Positions 23,278-36,403 of a stretch of 64,000 nucleotides of DNA are shown one piece after another. Below the pieces are notes generated by a model. That model saw only the letters and a program-made list of their open reading frames with translations. It was not told the DNA's origin and ran no database searches. Source of the stretch: Mesocentrotus franciscanus (Eukaryota > Echinodermata > Echinoidea > Camarodonta > Strongylocentrotidae); assembly GCA_037976565.1 (NCBI GenBank), contig CP137668.1, positions 6,136,496 to 6,200,495 of the forward strand, written 5' to 3'. The position numbers and the translations under genes are program-made. Every line of letters begins with the position of its first letter. Positions within the stretch are counted from its first letter, which is position 1.

Positions 23278-24335
23278 CCCTCTCCATCATTTAACATTCT
23301 CTCTCTCTCTTTAAAGAGAATGTGAAAGGAGGGGGTACTGTTTTGCGGGGGGCACAAGGACCGTCCACCAATCTGCTTCTGAATATCATCATCACGTACT
23401 GTGAATTTTGTGTTTATATTATTAAAGGTAATACAAAGTTTTGGTATGGGGTCATGCATTTGGTTCAAATAAACATATTGGAAGCATATGCGATTTTACA
23501 ATATTCAATAATCGTTGTCGCGGTTGAAATCGAGTCTAAAGTGATGAAATTGTAAATAATAAACTCTTTTTGTTATATAGCGCCCTCTCAAGACTGATAT
23601 TACTTTAGCTTTAAAACAATCAGTTTCTTGACTACAATCGACCAATTTGCTATTCCCGTTTGGAAATTATATATCAGAGCTGCAAATGCTGAGATTTTCA
23701 TGGTCGCAGCTACCATGGAATGGCCTAATTAGGCGCTATTTGAAATATCTGAAATTTACCGGGAGCACCGGTAAATTAGTATTCAATTTGCTCGAAAGCA
23801 GAAGTGTTTTAGGCGCTAATTTTTTTTAGGGCTTATAATACATACACAGGGGCATCCAAATATATCAAAATTGTAAAGCATTACTATCCATCCAATTTCA
23901 AAATTTCCCAAAACTTTGCACTACCTTGAAAACTACCTCATTGAAGTCATTCAAAACATTTTTACACAGCAAACCGAGTGATCAAATATGAAATGAAACA
24001 AATTTATCAACATAATTTATTAATGATTATTTTATTGGTCATTAATGTATACACGTTCAAAATGAAAATGAAATCATTTTTAAAAGATGAAGGCAAAGAT
24101 CAGAACAATAGTGATGATTTGCATTTTTGATTAGCAAACAAGAACAAAGAGACTGTGATCAATCACGGAATATATATTGCATGCTTTACATTGTAAAAAA
24201 TATTTTCAAGTTCTGTTCGCCCTTGATCTATAAACGACTATACTTTGAATTTGAAATTTTCCGTATAATAACATTTCGCTATCAGTGTGATCATGAGGCA
24301 AAGTAAGTGAGTCTACTGTATGCATGATGAAGGGT
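23278..24335. other. intergenic, nothing recognised
   Basis: AT-rich. The open frames at 23322-23555 and 23647-23829 have no recognisable domain or splice context. Confidence 0.5.
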
Positions 24336-24337
24336 AT

Positions 24338-25370
24338 GGTGTCCGGACACTTAACAAAAGGTTCAAGGTTCGATGTTCAAATTTATTTTCCACTCATATC
24401 ACATATACATATTTAATAAAACAAACAAAACAAAGCAGTGCATTACAAAAATCGGTACAATAATAAACATGATAAACTGTGGTATTCATATACAACCTCA
24501 TTGCTAGGAAAATTTCACTTGATGCTTTTTATTTTTGACTTTGTCAAGGATATGACATTTGTAATGTCATATGATTAATTGTCTGTTTCTTAGCCCTGAA
24601 TGTAGGATGGCATAATGCTTTTCTAACTGAAAGAATGATTTCATATACTTTATTATCAGTTATAAATATATTTGTATTTTTATTGTTATTTAAGAGTGTT
24701 CATTCAATTGCTATACTAGTTTACACGCATTAATTTTGCATATTATCCCGCAGTAATTTACTATCTTGTTGTTGTAAATAAGTATATAACAATTTTGGAT
24801 TCCTTCTGTCTTTTTCCCTAATACGTTTTCTTGAACAAAAAGCAAAGCAAAACAAAACAAACAAACCATTCATTCGTTACGAGGATACCAAATATTTTAA
24901 AACTATGTTTATACCATGATGTTCATGATGTTCTTATTTATTCTTTGTTGCTGTTACGAGCTTACTTCATGATTTCGTTTTTATTGTTTAAAAAATTGTT
25001 TCTTATTATGTTTAACAGGGCCTCATGGAAGACCACCATTATTGGTGATAATGAGTCACCCTGTCTAAATATCAGAAATAAATAAATAAATAAATACTTC
25101 TTTAGTGAACATAATATACATATTGCATCATTATAAAAGAATTGTAAAAAATAATCATTCTTAATTACATCATAATTTGAGAAAAAGTGAAGAAACAAAG
25201 AATTCTCTTTTGCATTCGGATTCATAACGCTAACCATCATGAATAATTGCCTTTAAAATATCATCCATCATAAAGTCTTAGAAGATTTATGAAATATTGC
25301 GTGTAAACTTCTTCAAAATAATTGCTGTTTTAAATCAACTGTCGGATACACACCGTGTCCGGACCGTCAA
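24338..25370. mobile_element. possible inverted-repeat element with GTCCGGACAC ends
   Basis: GTCCGGACAC occurs near the left edge (24341), and its complement lies inside CACCGTGTCCGGACC at the right (25351-25364). The shared core GTCCGGAC is itself a palindrome, so this is weak. Between them, 25016-25100 ends in (AATA)n like a LINE tail. Confidence 0.25.
25016..25100 (+). mobile_element. LINE-like 3' tail with (AATA)n
   Basis: GGTGATAATGAGTCACCCTG precedes CTAAATATCAG and five AATA-type repeats. This layout resembles the 3' end of a truncated CR1/L2-type element. No frame is retained. Confidence 0.4.
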
Positions 25371-26354
25371 CGCCTGGGTATATACTACATAGGCCTATAC
25401 TACTAGTACTACGGAGTACGGGGCTTGTTCTTGGAAAATGTGAGTGATTTGTATATTTTTAAGGTAATTCAAGATTTTTATTCGAACTATTCGAGAAAGG
25501 TATGACTTAATCACAATTTTTGGCAGCGCACTATATTTCAAACACGTCAAAATTAGGTGAGATATGACGGTCTATTTTCCAATTTCCCTTATTTCGGGGC
25601 GCTCCGGAACAAGGTGGCTGCGCATGTATGCACGTAGAACCAGTGACATTGCATATGCTCCGGGTTGATGAGTACAGTACGATCGGTTTGTGCTTCGCTG
25701 AAGTCTAGGCCGATCGACGGAACGGGTGTTAGTGTTTTTACGGCATAATTACGGGGCGATCGGAAACTGGTATATATTCGGTTGTTCGCAATTACATCGA
25801 AAATTAAGACAAATTTCGCGTCTATGAGCTACATTTAGCATATTTTATGTCATGGGACAGTAAGACAACAATGTGGGCATGTCTTCTTTATATAAAGCGT
25901 GATACTCTATGAAATGAGGGAGTCCAAAGAAATTAAGAACAGAGGGTCAGATAATCCTGACACTCGGCTCGGGATCATTTTGACGCGTCTGTATCACCGC
26001 TTGATGTGATATCTCTTTGATCCCATTAAACCTCACGGGTTTTTCTCACACCGCTTGCAATCGTTAGTTATCTTCGTGATAGGCTGCATATAACTAGAAG
26101 CACACGAGTCTACACACGATCAAGGTACCCATTTCAATTGCTGTTTTGAAAAAGTAAGATTTTCGGCTACTTGATTAACATTTCCCCTGTAATAGCTAGC
26201 TGCCCATCATATTAACAACACAAAGCTCTGCCAAACTTTCATAAAACAGAAAACAATTTGATAATGATTATTTCCAATATAATTATGTCTTGCCCTCTAG
26301 TATGAGACGACAGAACTCTAGTTTTCTGAATGTAACTCTCTAAATCTAGGTTGT

Positions 26355-26389
<35 letters not shown>

Positions 26390-27504
26390 GGTATATATCA
26401 TTGCGAAGGGTAGGCCTACATAAGGAATAATATAAGCACCAGTACTAAAAACAAATGGAAAAGTGCAATTTGACACCAGAAGGAAATACATACCTCTCTT
26501 AACAATCACTGAATTTTGGTGTGTATGTATAAAGTGTTGATACTAAAATACATGAGTAATTAAAAAAAAAATTGTCTCTCTTTATTTTTAATGATTTTTT
26601 TTAATTAGCCAAGGGCATGCAAGATCACCTAATTACATATTCATGCATCAATAATTACTGAGAAACTAATCATAGTTATCACATTTCCACAGGTTGTTCA
26701 AGAGATAAAACATTCATCAAACAGCACCCCCCCCCCAAAAAAAAAAAAAAAAAAAAAATCACCTCAATCGGACTAACTGTTCACAAATTATCCTCTAGAA
26801 AGTAAAGGCATTTTCCTGAAAATCATAAATTGATAAAAACAGAGAAATACAAAAGGCACATTTCATTCATTCAACATCCAGTATAACCCAAAGTGAAGGA
26901 AATTGAGCCTATAGACTAGCCCTAGAGAGGGCAGCATGCCACAAATGGAAAGCTTAGTCCTTGCTCTTTCCTTTCAAATGATACCAAAACCATGCAAATA
27001 TTTTGAAAAATAAACCAGTTATGAATATGATAAGAAAGTTTGGCAAATGTGAATTGGAAAGTTCATTCAACTTCAAGGTCATTTAAAACAATAGAATAGT
27101 TAAATTTAATATTAAATTTAAAGCCTTTGCAATTTGAATTTCAGTCGCAAATTTTGGATTCTTATTCTTTAAAAAAAAAAATATATATATATACCAAGGG
27201 TTGATGAATGTGACCTTTGTAAAACAACTAGTCTAGATTTTAATTAATTATACAATGCTGTTTAATTTTTCTTGAGCAGTGACAAAATCTATTAATTCAA
27301 ATTTCAAATGATCAGGGCTGTCAATCCATCATGCAAGGGAGGGAAGCGGGGCGGGGTTGAGCAGTCGTATCACCAGTACGCTCCACAAGAAAGATTTCGC
27401 TGCCCCAATAGCCCAATGTACCCCCATTAAGGAAAAAAATACATACAACTACAAGTAACAATACTAAACCAACATATTGTAAGGAAATGCAAATATATGT
27501 ACAT

Positions 27505-27546
<42 letters not shown>

Positions 27547-27930
27547 TTGCGATTTGGCATGGGACACATGGTAAAGGTGATTTATTATAAACATGATTGA
27601 TACAATTCAATTTTTCGTTCCCAGGTGAAGAATGAAGAAAAAGTAAGGGTAAAGGTCATTGAGAAAAGAAGAGAAAAGATGTATGAGTCAAAAAACAAAA
27701 TTTGTTTAAAGTAAGTAAAAGAACAGGAGAGAAGGAATAAGAGAAGGGAGAGACTGAATGTAAAAAGCTGTAGTAAGGATGGAAAATAAGTGTCATCCTG
27801 TAATTAGACTGACAATGTGAAATAATGACTGTATGATATATATATATATTATTATCCATTTCTTATGGTAAAATTCCACAGATTCATTTCATATAACCAT
27901 ATAATCAACTTATAAAAGACGCTTATAATA
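25371..27930. other. gene-free AT-rich stretch with microsatellites
   Basis: It contains (AT)n at 26357-26386 and 27512-27538, a C9 run followed by A20 near 26727-26757, and an AT run at 27180-27193. A slightly CpG-richer patch spans 25600-25760. No exon, RNA gene or paired repeat end was recognised. Confidence 0.5.
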
Positions 27931-27935
27931 ACGTA

Positions 27936-28605
27936 ACAAAATCATTTCAAATTCATGCCTGTGGTGTGGGGTGCATGGGGGTGCATGCTAGTTTTATTGG
28001 TTTACAGATTTCTTTAAACATCAAACAACTTTTAATGCTTGCATGGCTTCATTTCCTTTTAAAATGCCAATTTGACGAACTCAAAGTTCAGTATTTTTAC
28101 TTCCGTTTCTATATTGCTCTAAGTCTGCACGAACAAACCCAATGATTGCCAATCAAAGTCCAAATTTATATGTGTCGCAAGGTTTGTAATTGGTATCAAG
28201 TACATGACATCCTTGCATTTTTGTAAAAAATCATTTCAAATTCATGCCTGTGGTGTGGGGTGCATGGGGTGCATGCTAGTTTTATTGGTTTACAGATAAT
28301 ACATTTTTGTAACAAAATCATTTCAAATTCATGCCTGTGGTGTGGGGTGCATGGGGGTGCATGCTAGTTTTATTGGTTTACAGATAATTTCTTTAAACAT
28401 CAAACAACTTTTAATGCTTGCATGGCTTCATTTCCTTTTAAAATGCCAATTTGACGAACTCAAAGTTCAGTATTTTTACTTCCGTTTCTATATTGCTCTA
28501 AGTCTGCACGAACAAACCCAATGATTGCCAATCAAAGTCCAAATTTATATGCGTCGCAGGGTTTGTAATTGGTATCAAGTACATGACATCCTTGCATTTT
28601 TGTCC
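27936..28605. repeat. tandem duplication just upstream of the P450 start
   Basis: Units start at about 27936 (about 290 bp), 28226 (about 85 bp, truncated) and 28311 (about 290 bp). All begin AAAATCATTTCAAATTC and carry GTGGTGTGGGGTGCATGGGG and TTTTATTGGTTTACAGAT. The long units differ at only a few positions. The array ends about 80 bp before the P450 ATG, so the proximal promoter was probably duplicated. Confidence 0.85.
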
Positions 28606-28687
28606 ACCTTGATAAATTTAGATTTGATCCTGTCCAGACTTTGAGATACGAAAAACTTGGTGACATTGGATAGCGCCTCTAAAAACC

Positions 28688-28923
28688 ATGTCTTCTGTAG
28701 TAAATCTTCTCCTGAGTGTGATCCAGTACATCGGGATAGCCAACCTCCTGACCACCATCTCTTTCTGTCTTGCGACCTTCTGGTATATCCGCATGAACTA
28801 CTGGGCGTCGTTCCACTACCGTCTCCCCCCTGGCCCACCAGTCATTCCTTATCCTTTTGATGGCCTCATGGCACTGTTCCCTACGCGCAACCGCTTCGGC
28901 AGAATGATTCACTTAAGTAAGAG
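28688..28923 (+). CDS. P450 exon 1 (membrane anchor and proline hinge)
   Basis: It begins at ATG 28688 and encodes a hydrophobic anchor, then YRLPPGPPVIPYPFDGL. It ends at AAG AG before GTAAAT (phase 2). The next exon's first base completes an Arg codon followed by YGDI, as usual in CYP2-clan proteins. Confidence 0.88.
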
Positions 28924-31900
28924 GTAAATATCGGAGTCATTCACCATTTCTTGAAGTACTTTAAAGATACTATTTCCCTTTTACAGCCAACATCAAATTC
29001 TGTAGAACTTTCATGTATGTCCTATCTGTGAAATTTAAACGTTAGCAGTGTCCTATTATTCAAATTATGCAAGAAACCCGTTTACTTTCTAGACTTCTCT
29101 GTCAGACACTACCGAGTGACTGACTGACATATTTTTTTCTTTGGTAATAACATACATAAAATGAGCTGTAACAGGTACATGAGCATTTGTCTACATCAAT
29201 AACCCACTACTTGTAATGGCCAAAATTAAACTGATTGAATCTTTGTGCAGCACAAAACGTACGAGCATTCGGTACAAGGGTCTGAAAATCAGACTATTAC
29301 TTAGGTGATACCAATCCCTTATGTCGATTTGACAACTAACGGTCGTTATTTTCCCACAAAAATCCATTTTCAAACCCTTTCGTTTTGAGGGAAGTTCTAA
29401 ATAATTATTGTCTTTCAAATGCTGTTGGAATTTAACCTTTTCATCTTTTTGACCTGCAAATGGGACATAGTACCTTTAACGTTTGTATTTTGAATGACAG
29501 GTCAATTTGATATAACGCCTGTTGCACAAGATGTCGATTGAGTTATTTGTTCAAATCAAAACTATTGAGACAGTTCATGGCAATGTTTGCACACTTTCTC
29601 CTTTCATTCTCACAAGAAAAAAAAAACCCACAATAAACAAACAGAAACAAAAAATAATAAAACAAACAAAAACAATAATGAAATATGTCTTTGTGTCTGA
29701 AACTGATAAATTTTTGCCTCGATCTTGTTTACGATTGTAAGTGTTCTTTTAATTTTTAGACATTCACTCTCTGATGGATGTCTCATGGGTTGACAACACA
29801 ATGGTCATGTGGAATTGAAAGATTTCATCACACGTTTTCCTTTCCATTTTCAGATATGGTGACATAGTATGTCTGCAGCTCGGCAAGAGAATGATGATTA
29901 TGATTTCTAGCCCAAGTCTTGTCAAAGAACTCATCGTGAAGCAAGCAGATGTGACATCTAACAGATTAGCGCCCCCTTTCTTTACCCACGTGATGGATTA
30001 TACAGGTATATCTCCCACTGTTTGCCATTATTATTACAAACATAATCGCTAGGACATTCGAGAAATCAACCCAAGGGGAATTTCAATACCCTTTTGTCTA
30101 TTCCGTGAAAATCATGTTCGGATTACTTAATATATGATTGTTTGCACACTTCGATGGGTGATGGCAAGGCTAGGCCTATTGAAATAGCCTGAGTTTGATT
30201 TCTCGAAAGTCTTTAGGATCGTGTTCACACTAGTTTTATAATCCAGGTATGTGGTTTTTGCAAAGATTTATTTTATATTTCGATGAACTATATATTTTTC
30301 TCTTTGTGATAATCAGCCAAATATAGCAGTAACGAAATTTATCACCAACGACCACAAAAGCCCTTCAAATAGAACCTGTTGAGCCAACAAACGCCTATTA
30401 CCTTTGTTCCATAGTAGGATCAATACATTCATAGTACTTAGTCTACCGTTAGCCACAAGATTCACTGTTCACGGTTTGTTTGGCATGTTCAGCCTGGATC
30501 CCCCTCCCCCACACACAAATTCAAGCTAAATCCGTGGAGTAAATTCTACTCATTGGCACGGTGGCAGCAGTGGGATGAGCTTAAAGGATGTGTACTTCAA
30601 TCATAATATCTTTTTACACTTTATAACATCATTAAAAGGCAGTTTATCCACTTATTAGGGGGCATCATCTTCAGTGATGGGGAACCCTGGCAGGAGCTAC
30701 GTCGTTTCAGTCTCTCGGCTCTACGCAACTTTGGAATGGGTAGGAAGGGCATCGAGACGCGGATACAGGAGGAGGCCCGCATCCTCTGTAACGCAATTGC
30801 CCAACACTCCAGTGAGGCGTTCGACGCCATGCATCTTACCAACGCCGCCGTTTCCAACATCATCTGCAGTATCACCTTCGGGAGGAGGTTGGAGTACGAT
30901 GACCCGGTCTTCATGGATATGATCCAGAGGCTGAGAAACGTTACAAGTGGGGTCGGGATTAACCCTATCATCCGGGAGCTGATGATGCGATTTCCCATGC
31001 TACTCAAGACCCAACTTCTGAAGTGGCCCAAGGAAAATATTTTGGGAGTCAAGGTAAGAAAGCAAAGCGATATCAAAGGATATTGGAGGGGCCTGTTCCA
31101 TTCGTAATGATACGGCAGGTGCATCTATCTCATCAATAGTGTAACATGTGGACCTACGGCCTCATGGGCATTTGGTTTTGTGAACCTTTATTGGGTCAAC
31201 TAGGAGGTCCCCATCTGCAGCACTTTATCCAAAGACTTTGATTTAAAGCCTCATTATATTTATATCACATTTCCAGACTGATGATAAGATATCATGTCTG
31301 CAAGGGCCATAAGTTGTATAATTATCCTTTTTTAATACCAAATACCTTTTAAATCTTGGTCAAATCTTGGTGTATATGTACCACTTCTCAGAACTTTATA
31401 ACTAAGGAGGTGACAGAGCACATTGAAAGCTACCATTCCACTGACATCCGGGACATTATTGATATGTACTTGACTGAAGCAGAAAGACTGGAAGAAGAGA
31501 AGGGGAAGGCAAAGGAGGACAGAACGAAACCATATATGAACAAAGACGACATCTGGATGTGCTTTTGATCTATTCCTTGCAGGAACTGAGACCACATCAA
31601 CAGCGTTACTCTGGTTCCTCCTCGTAATGGCAACCAAAGCTGATGTACAAGAAAAGGTAAAAAAAGCCCACGAGGTTCTATCTTTATCTCTTACTATTTC
31701 ATGCAATTTACATTACAAGATTACAAGCCTTAACCACTGAGATGAAAACATTTCCTGTAGGCCATCCTGTCAAGTTGATTTCCGTCAGATAAGTGACAAG
31801 TGAGAAATGACAAGTTAGAGATTTTGTCAAATCAACTTGTTGAGGACAAGAAGACAGGAAGTGAACTGGACATATGATCCGAAATATTACACCCAGGCTT

Positions 31901-33357
31901 TATTTCATGAAAGGGTTTCTGTTAGGTTTATGGTTCGGATAAATGTACGGCAAAGTGTGTGATCCATGGTTGAAGTTAGGAATTTAGTTTGTGTAAGGTA
32001 TAGTGACTGCCGAGGAATTGTCGTTGGAGGATGACTTGTGATTAGATCCGCAAAATGCAATACAGCCGTACATTAATTTCTTATTTTCCTTATACATGTA
32101 GATATATACAAATTGAATCTGGGGATCGCCCGCATTTCATGTACTAACTTGTTACATTTATGATTCATGTCACAGGTTATGAGCGAGATCGATCGTGTTG
32201 TTGGACGCGAGAGAGCACCATGCGTGGAAGATCGTAAGGACATGCCGTACACCGATGCCACCTTAACAGAGGTCCTTCGCTTTAGACCTGTCGCGCCGCT
32301 TGGTGTTCCACATGTCACCGCCAAAGACGTCCAGATTGGAGATTACACCATTCCGAGAGACACCGAAATTATGATTAATATCCTTGGTATACACCTGGAT
32401 CCAAGGTTGTGGGATGACCCGGAAGAGTTTAACCCTGATCGCTTCCTGAGTGAAGACGGAAAGACCATGATTAAACAGGATGCTTTCACTGTGTTTGGTG
32501 CAGGTAAGGATACACTGTTGCCTTCATTAAGAAGTTGACAATAGGGGCTTAACAATGTTTGTGGACGAAACATAATATGATAGGCTTTATTTTAACATCC
32601 TCTGTAATGCTTCATTTATGATACTGCATGTAGCTGGTCTATCTCGATGCTGGCAAGTACTACATTAAGATATAAAACGTTTTCTTCCTCAGTCACACCG
32701 ACGAGCCCTAGAACAGACAACAGACCCCCCCCCCAAAAAAAAAAAACAAAACAACAAAACAAAACAAAACAAAAAAAAATCTTTGACAGTCAAAAAATTG
32801 TGGGCCGGTCCCATCATGACCAATTCTCAAGATCTCAGCTGCTATGTGACAAACCACTGTGAAATATATAGAGCTTTAAATTTAGGTAAAGATAAAGGGA
32901 AAATTACACGATAGCAGTCATTCATTTTAGAGTTAACTTGATTGAATTGTTGGCAAGTGGCAGAGTGCAAAAGAGTGAGCAACGACAGTTGTATGTGGTA
33001 TGTTGAAAGCTTTGTTGAAGCATGCTACCACGATTGTATAATAATGGTGCAAGATGTTTACAACGTATTAAACGATATCATAAAGTTTGTTTTACTGATA
33101 GACCTTATACAATTTTTTTGTGTGAAGTCTTCATTGGTATTATTTTTACATGTGTGTTTACATTTACAATTTTTACAGGTCGACGTGTATGCCTTGGTGA
33201 ACAGCTAGCCCGGATGGAGTTCTTCCTCTTCGCTACTACCCTCATGCAGAGATTCCGCTTTCACTTGCCTGAAGGCGAGTCTGGCGACTTTGGCTTTGAA
33301 CACTGTCTTGGCACCATTGCGCCAAAGAACTTTAAAATCCTAGCCCAGGAACGATAG
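28688..33357 (+). CDS. cytochrome P450, CYP2 clan, six exons, one-base frameshift in exon 4
   Basis: Exons: 28688-28923, 29854-30005, 30659-31053, 31392-31656, 32176-32503 and 33179-33357, all with GT/AG borders and compatible phases. Apart from one surplus base in exon 4 they give about 517 residues, the usual P450 length. Seen: N-terminal membrane anchor (about residues 5-34); proline hinge LPPGPP (46-51); helix C WQELRRF; I-helix AGTETT (about 324-329); K-helix EVLR (381-384); PERF-type FNPDRF; heme loop FGAGRRVCLGE with the heme-ligand Cys near 463. Known: such proteins are ER-bound monooxygenases fed by P450 reductase. The substrate cannot be told from sequence. Exon 4 is 265 bp where 264 is expected: the T-run at 31563-31566 shifts the frame before AGTETT, so the copy is either a recent pseudogene or carries an assembly error. 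The rest is intact. Confidence 0.9.
28965..29475 (+). mobile_element. TTAA-flanked MITE, copy B, in P450 intron 1
   Basis: Flanked by TTAA at 28961-28964 and 29476-29479. The ends are AGATACTATTTCCC and, on the complement, AGGTACTATGTCCC. About 511 bp, near-collinear with copy A at 13406. Confidence 0.8.
29854..30005 (+). CDS. P450 exon 2 (helices A-B, beta 1)
   Basis: 152 bp. It encodes YGDIVCLQLGKR, SPSLVKELIVKQAD and RLAPPFF, matching the beta-1/helix-B region of CYP2-clan proteins. Phase 2 in, phase 1 out. Confidence 0.88.
30659..31053 (+). CDS. P450 exon 3 (helices C-G)
   Basis: 395 bp. It encodes GIIFSDGEPWQELRRFSL (helix C, with the heme-propionate-contacting W and R), then NIICSITFGRR. 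Phase 1 in, phase 0 out. The long minus-strand frame at 30621-31124 is a shadow of this exon. Confidence 0.9.
31392..31656 (+). CDS. P450 exon 4 (helix I) with one-base insertion
   Basis: It encodes the H/I region, with DIIDMYLTEAERLEEEKGKA before the break and DLFLAGTETTSTALLWFL after it. The frame before the T-run at 31563-31566 runs into TGA. Dropping one T keeps both sides open and makes the exon 264 bp with phase 0 borders. Confidence 0.85.
32176..32503 (+). CDS. P450 exon 5 (helices J'-K, PERF)
   Basis: 328 bp. It encodes VMSEIDRVVGRER, LTEVLRFRPVAPLGVPH (the ExxR motif) and FNPDRFL, and ends in TVFGA. Phase 0 in, phase 1 out. Confidence 0.92.
33179..33357 (+). CDS. P450 exon 6 (heme-binding loop to stop)
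   Basis: It completes FGAGRRVCLGEQLARMEFFL with the thiolate Cys, and ends ILAQER-stop at 33355-33357. AATAAA at 33482-33487 is the first downstream polyadenylation-like signal. Confidence 0.92.
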
Positions 33358-33474
33358 GTTCTCAATTTTACTTGGACTTTTGTAAAATGGTAATACAGAG
33401 ACTTTCATGTTAAGCTTTTCACTCTTGTCTCTCAAACCACGAACCTGGAAACACGCCCCATGGAGAAGTAATCT

Positions 33475-33965
33475 TGGTTTTAATAAAAGCGGAAAATGAG
33501 AGAAACAAAGCAAATTAGTGAAAGTTTGAGGAATTTCGATAACAAATTGGAAAGTTATGAATTTTTAAAGTTGTCATCAGTGAAATAAAAATTGGCAACA
33601 CTGATGTAGCTTACAAGCCCCTCTCCAAAATTTCCTTAGTTATTGATGATGGAAAAGACTGGTTACACACAGGGATTGTATAAACAACATATTTGCATTA
33701 GTTATATTTAGGATGAATGTATAATAGAAAATTTCTCAAGGGAAAATATACATTAAAAAAAAAGTTTTTTAGTACAGTGCAAATGGGAAGGGACTTTGCA
33801 ATATTGGTCAAAGAGTTGCCAATTTGTGTTTGATTGATCACACCTTCAAACATTCAAAACTTTCTTATTTTTAATCATTTTTTGCTCAAACTTTGACTGG
33901 CATGTCTAATTTTTCTGCTTCTATTAATATCAACTTAATATCCGGGTGGAGTTCCCCTTTAACAT
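33475..33965. mobile_element. dispersed MITE-like repeat, copy 1
   Basis: It contains AAATTAGTGAAAGTTTGAGG near the left and TGGCCAATTTGTGT-type and CCGGGTGGAGTTCCCCTTTAA blocks near the right. It is collinear with 54150-54640. The arms hold inverted copies of AAACTTTCACTAATTT-like sequence. It begins right after the P450 transcript end. Confidence 0.6.
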
Positions 33966-35500
33966 ACTGGCATGCCATGGCCTATAAGGAAAGGTTTCTA
34001 ATGTGTCTGCAAATCGGAGTTGACAAAGAACCGTCGCAGGCTTCTTCACAAAACCGATCGAAGGACAGGTCCATTGTGCACCAGGTGCCATTTGGTGACG
34101 TATCAATGCGTCAATGACTTGCCCAGTTGTTAACGTGCCCGGTGAAATTGGTGACGTACATAAATGGAATGCAAAATGAACGGTGTAAAAGAGTTGAATT
34201 AAATAGAATTACTGGCGTTTTGGTATGGATTTATTGCCTTTGTATAATTATCAGAGGAAATAACACATTCAAATCAACGGCTCATGTGCTGCAACATGCA
34301 TTAGATCTTCAATGGTGGTGATATCGACGTGGAGAAATGGAAATTATCACCTAATTTAAACGAGAATTCTTTGTATGATAACTGAAAGTGATTATTGTGA
34401 GAAAACAAGTACTATTTCCACAGTGAAAGGTAGATAAAACTTTGATCTGTATATCAATGATATTAAGATATGACATGGTTTATGGTAGTACTTTATGGGC
34501 ATTCATTTCAAACTTTCTCTGTGTGAACCTTTAGACCTAAAATTCTAGACTATTTCAAAAATATTTCAAAGAATAGTTTCAACATAGCAAGTAGGCCTAC
34601 TATTAAAATGTAGAAGGAAAAGAGAGAAAGAGAAGAGCTATTGAGGAGAAAAAAATAAGAAGAAAAAGGCAAAAGAGTAGAATAGTCCTGATAAAATAAA
34701 ATGTGTAAGAGCAGGATAAAAACAAAACAACAAAATCTGCTTGATGTTAATGACTCAGAAATTAAAACTCTGCATTAAATGAGGTTTGCACATTGTAAAT
34801 TTGAATGATGTGAAATTCATTTTTACTAAGCTTTTTAATTAAAAAAATAAAAACAGAAGTCTCAAAATGATGACTTGGATATTCATTTTTTCTCAAAAAT
34901 CTAAACCACACAATCTGTATGTATCATAAATAGCACAACAGTACAATTGCGCGTAGCAGTTGAAACATCGACGCAATTCTTGCATAATAATGAATTAGTA
35001 ATGATATTGGAAACAATGCGCCCATTGTCCTGAATAAAGTATTAATATAATTGGCCTGATTTGTAAATAAAGTGGAAATCAATTCGACAATTATTAACTT
35101 ATAATAAATTCATGAATATTATTTCATCGCACATGTATGTGTTAAGGCGTCAGTTATATAAATCAATGAATTTGTAATGTATATTAATATTTCAAATTTA
35201 TAGGCATCAGTGTATAAACGACTTGATTTGTATGCTATGGCGAAACATCCATCAATAAGTTATAGAATACCAAGATAAATAAAAAGATAAAAAAAACCCA
35301 AATAATTAATTACTAATAAATGTATCTCTAAAAAATGAGATTTCGACCATGCTCTACCAAGTGCGTATGAGCAAGACGAACTTATATGTCTCATGATTGC
35401 AGTCATTTTCAAGCCTTACTAGAGCTTGGATCAGACGAAATTTCAAGTAGAATGATTCCCTTGGTGTCAATTTATATTCATAGTATCAACATAGTTAAAT
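33966..35500. other. intergenic AT-rich stretch, nothing recognised
   Basis: A purine-rich segment lies at 34610-34680. The rest is AT-rich and has no exon-like frame with splice signals. Confidence 0.5.
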
Positions 35501-35502
35501 GG

Positions 35503-35889
35503 GTTTAACATCAGTCTATTTCGAGAGATAATCAACAAATAAAAAACACATTAGCTGAGTATCGAACCCGATACCATCAAATTACCAGGAGATCACCGAT
35601 ATACAAGACTAATGTGTCTCACTGCTAATCTCCATGTATTTTTGTCATGTATGTATAAACTTTCTGTTCTTGCACATGATTATGTTTTCTCGGTTTTAGA
35701 AGATTTACTAGGGATTTACTTTCCAAGTTCATTTTTGTAATTAGAATTGGTTTTAAATTAAATCCCTTTACACATCTAGTTATGGTGACCAGTTGGGTGA
35801 GACCATGGGGTGGTAACTTCATTCACTAAGACCACAAACCAACACAATAAGAAAAGGGAGACATAATAACTGCAATCAATAAAACAGAG

Positions 35890-35931
<42 letters not shown>

Positions 35932-36380
35932 GAGGGGGTACTTTGGTACAACTAGATACATGAATATCAAACACGATGGGCACGTATGATAGAAATATAA
36001 ACAAAAATAGCAATGGGGGCTGTGGAAGGGCCTAAAAGACAACCAAATAGGAAAAAAACAGTTAGGAAGACAGAGTGAGATATATAAGAAAAAATGAAAT
36101 TTTGAAAAGAAATCGGATAAGACAGATCGTACGAGGAATGCTAATTATAGGCGAAGGGAACGGCAGAGATATGAATTTCTCGTGTGCCGGGAGAGGGGCG
36201 AGGATACGAATTTTAGTCCATTTAAGTTTTTAAGTTTTATAATGAAAGGATGAAATAAAAAATGATACAGATTCGTATATAAGCGATCTTCTGGTAATTT
36301 GATGGTATCGGGTTCGATACTCAGCTAATGCGTTTTTTATTTATTTGTTGGGTATCTCTCGAAATAGACTGATGTTAAAC
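35503..36380. mobile_element. foldback element with about 100-bp terminal inverted repeats
   Basis: 35503-35610 (GTTTAACATCAGTCTATTTC...) is inverted at 36283-36380 with a few differences. Both arms contain the tRNA-like GTATCGGGTTCGATACTCAGC palindrome region. The interior carries a GA microsatellite (35890-35928). The target duplication is not clear. Confidence 0.75.
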
Positions 36381-36403
36381 ACATTTTTATGGGGGGGGAT
36401 GAG

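Noticed and set aside
30621..31124. 167-codon minus-strand frame
   Set aside because: It is the shadow of P450 exon 3 on the opposite strand.
35560..35610. tRNA-like sequence with GGTTCGATAC
   Set aside because: No cloverleaf can be drawn, and the sequence is one arm of a foldback element (inverted at 36283-36380).
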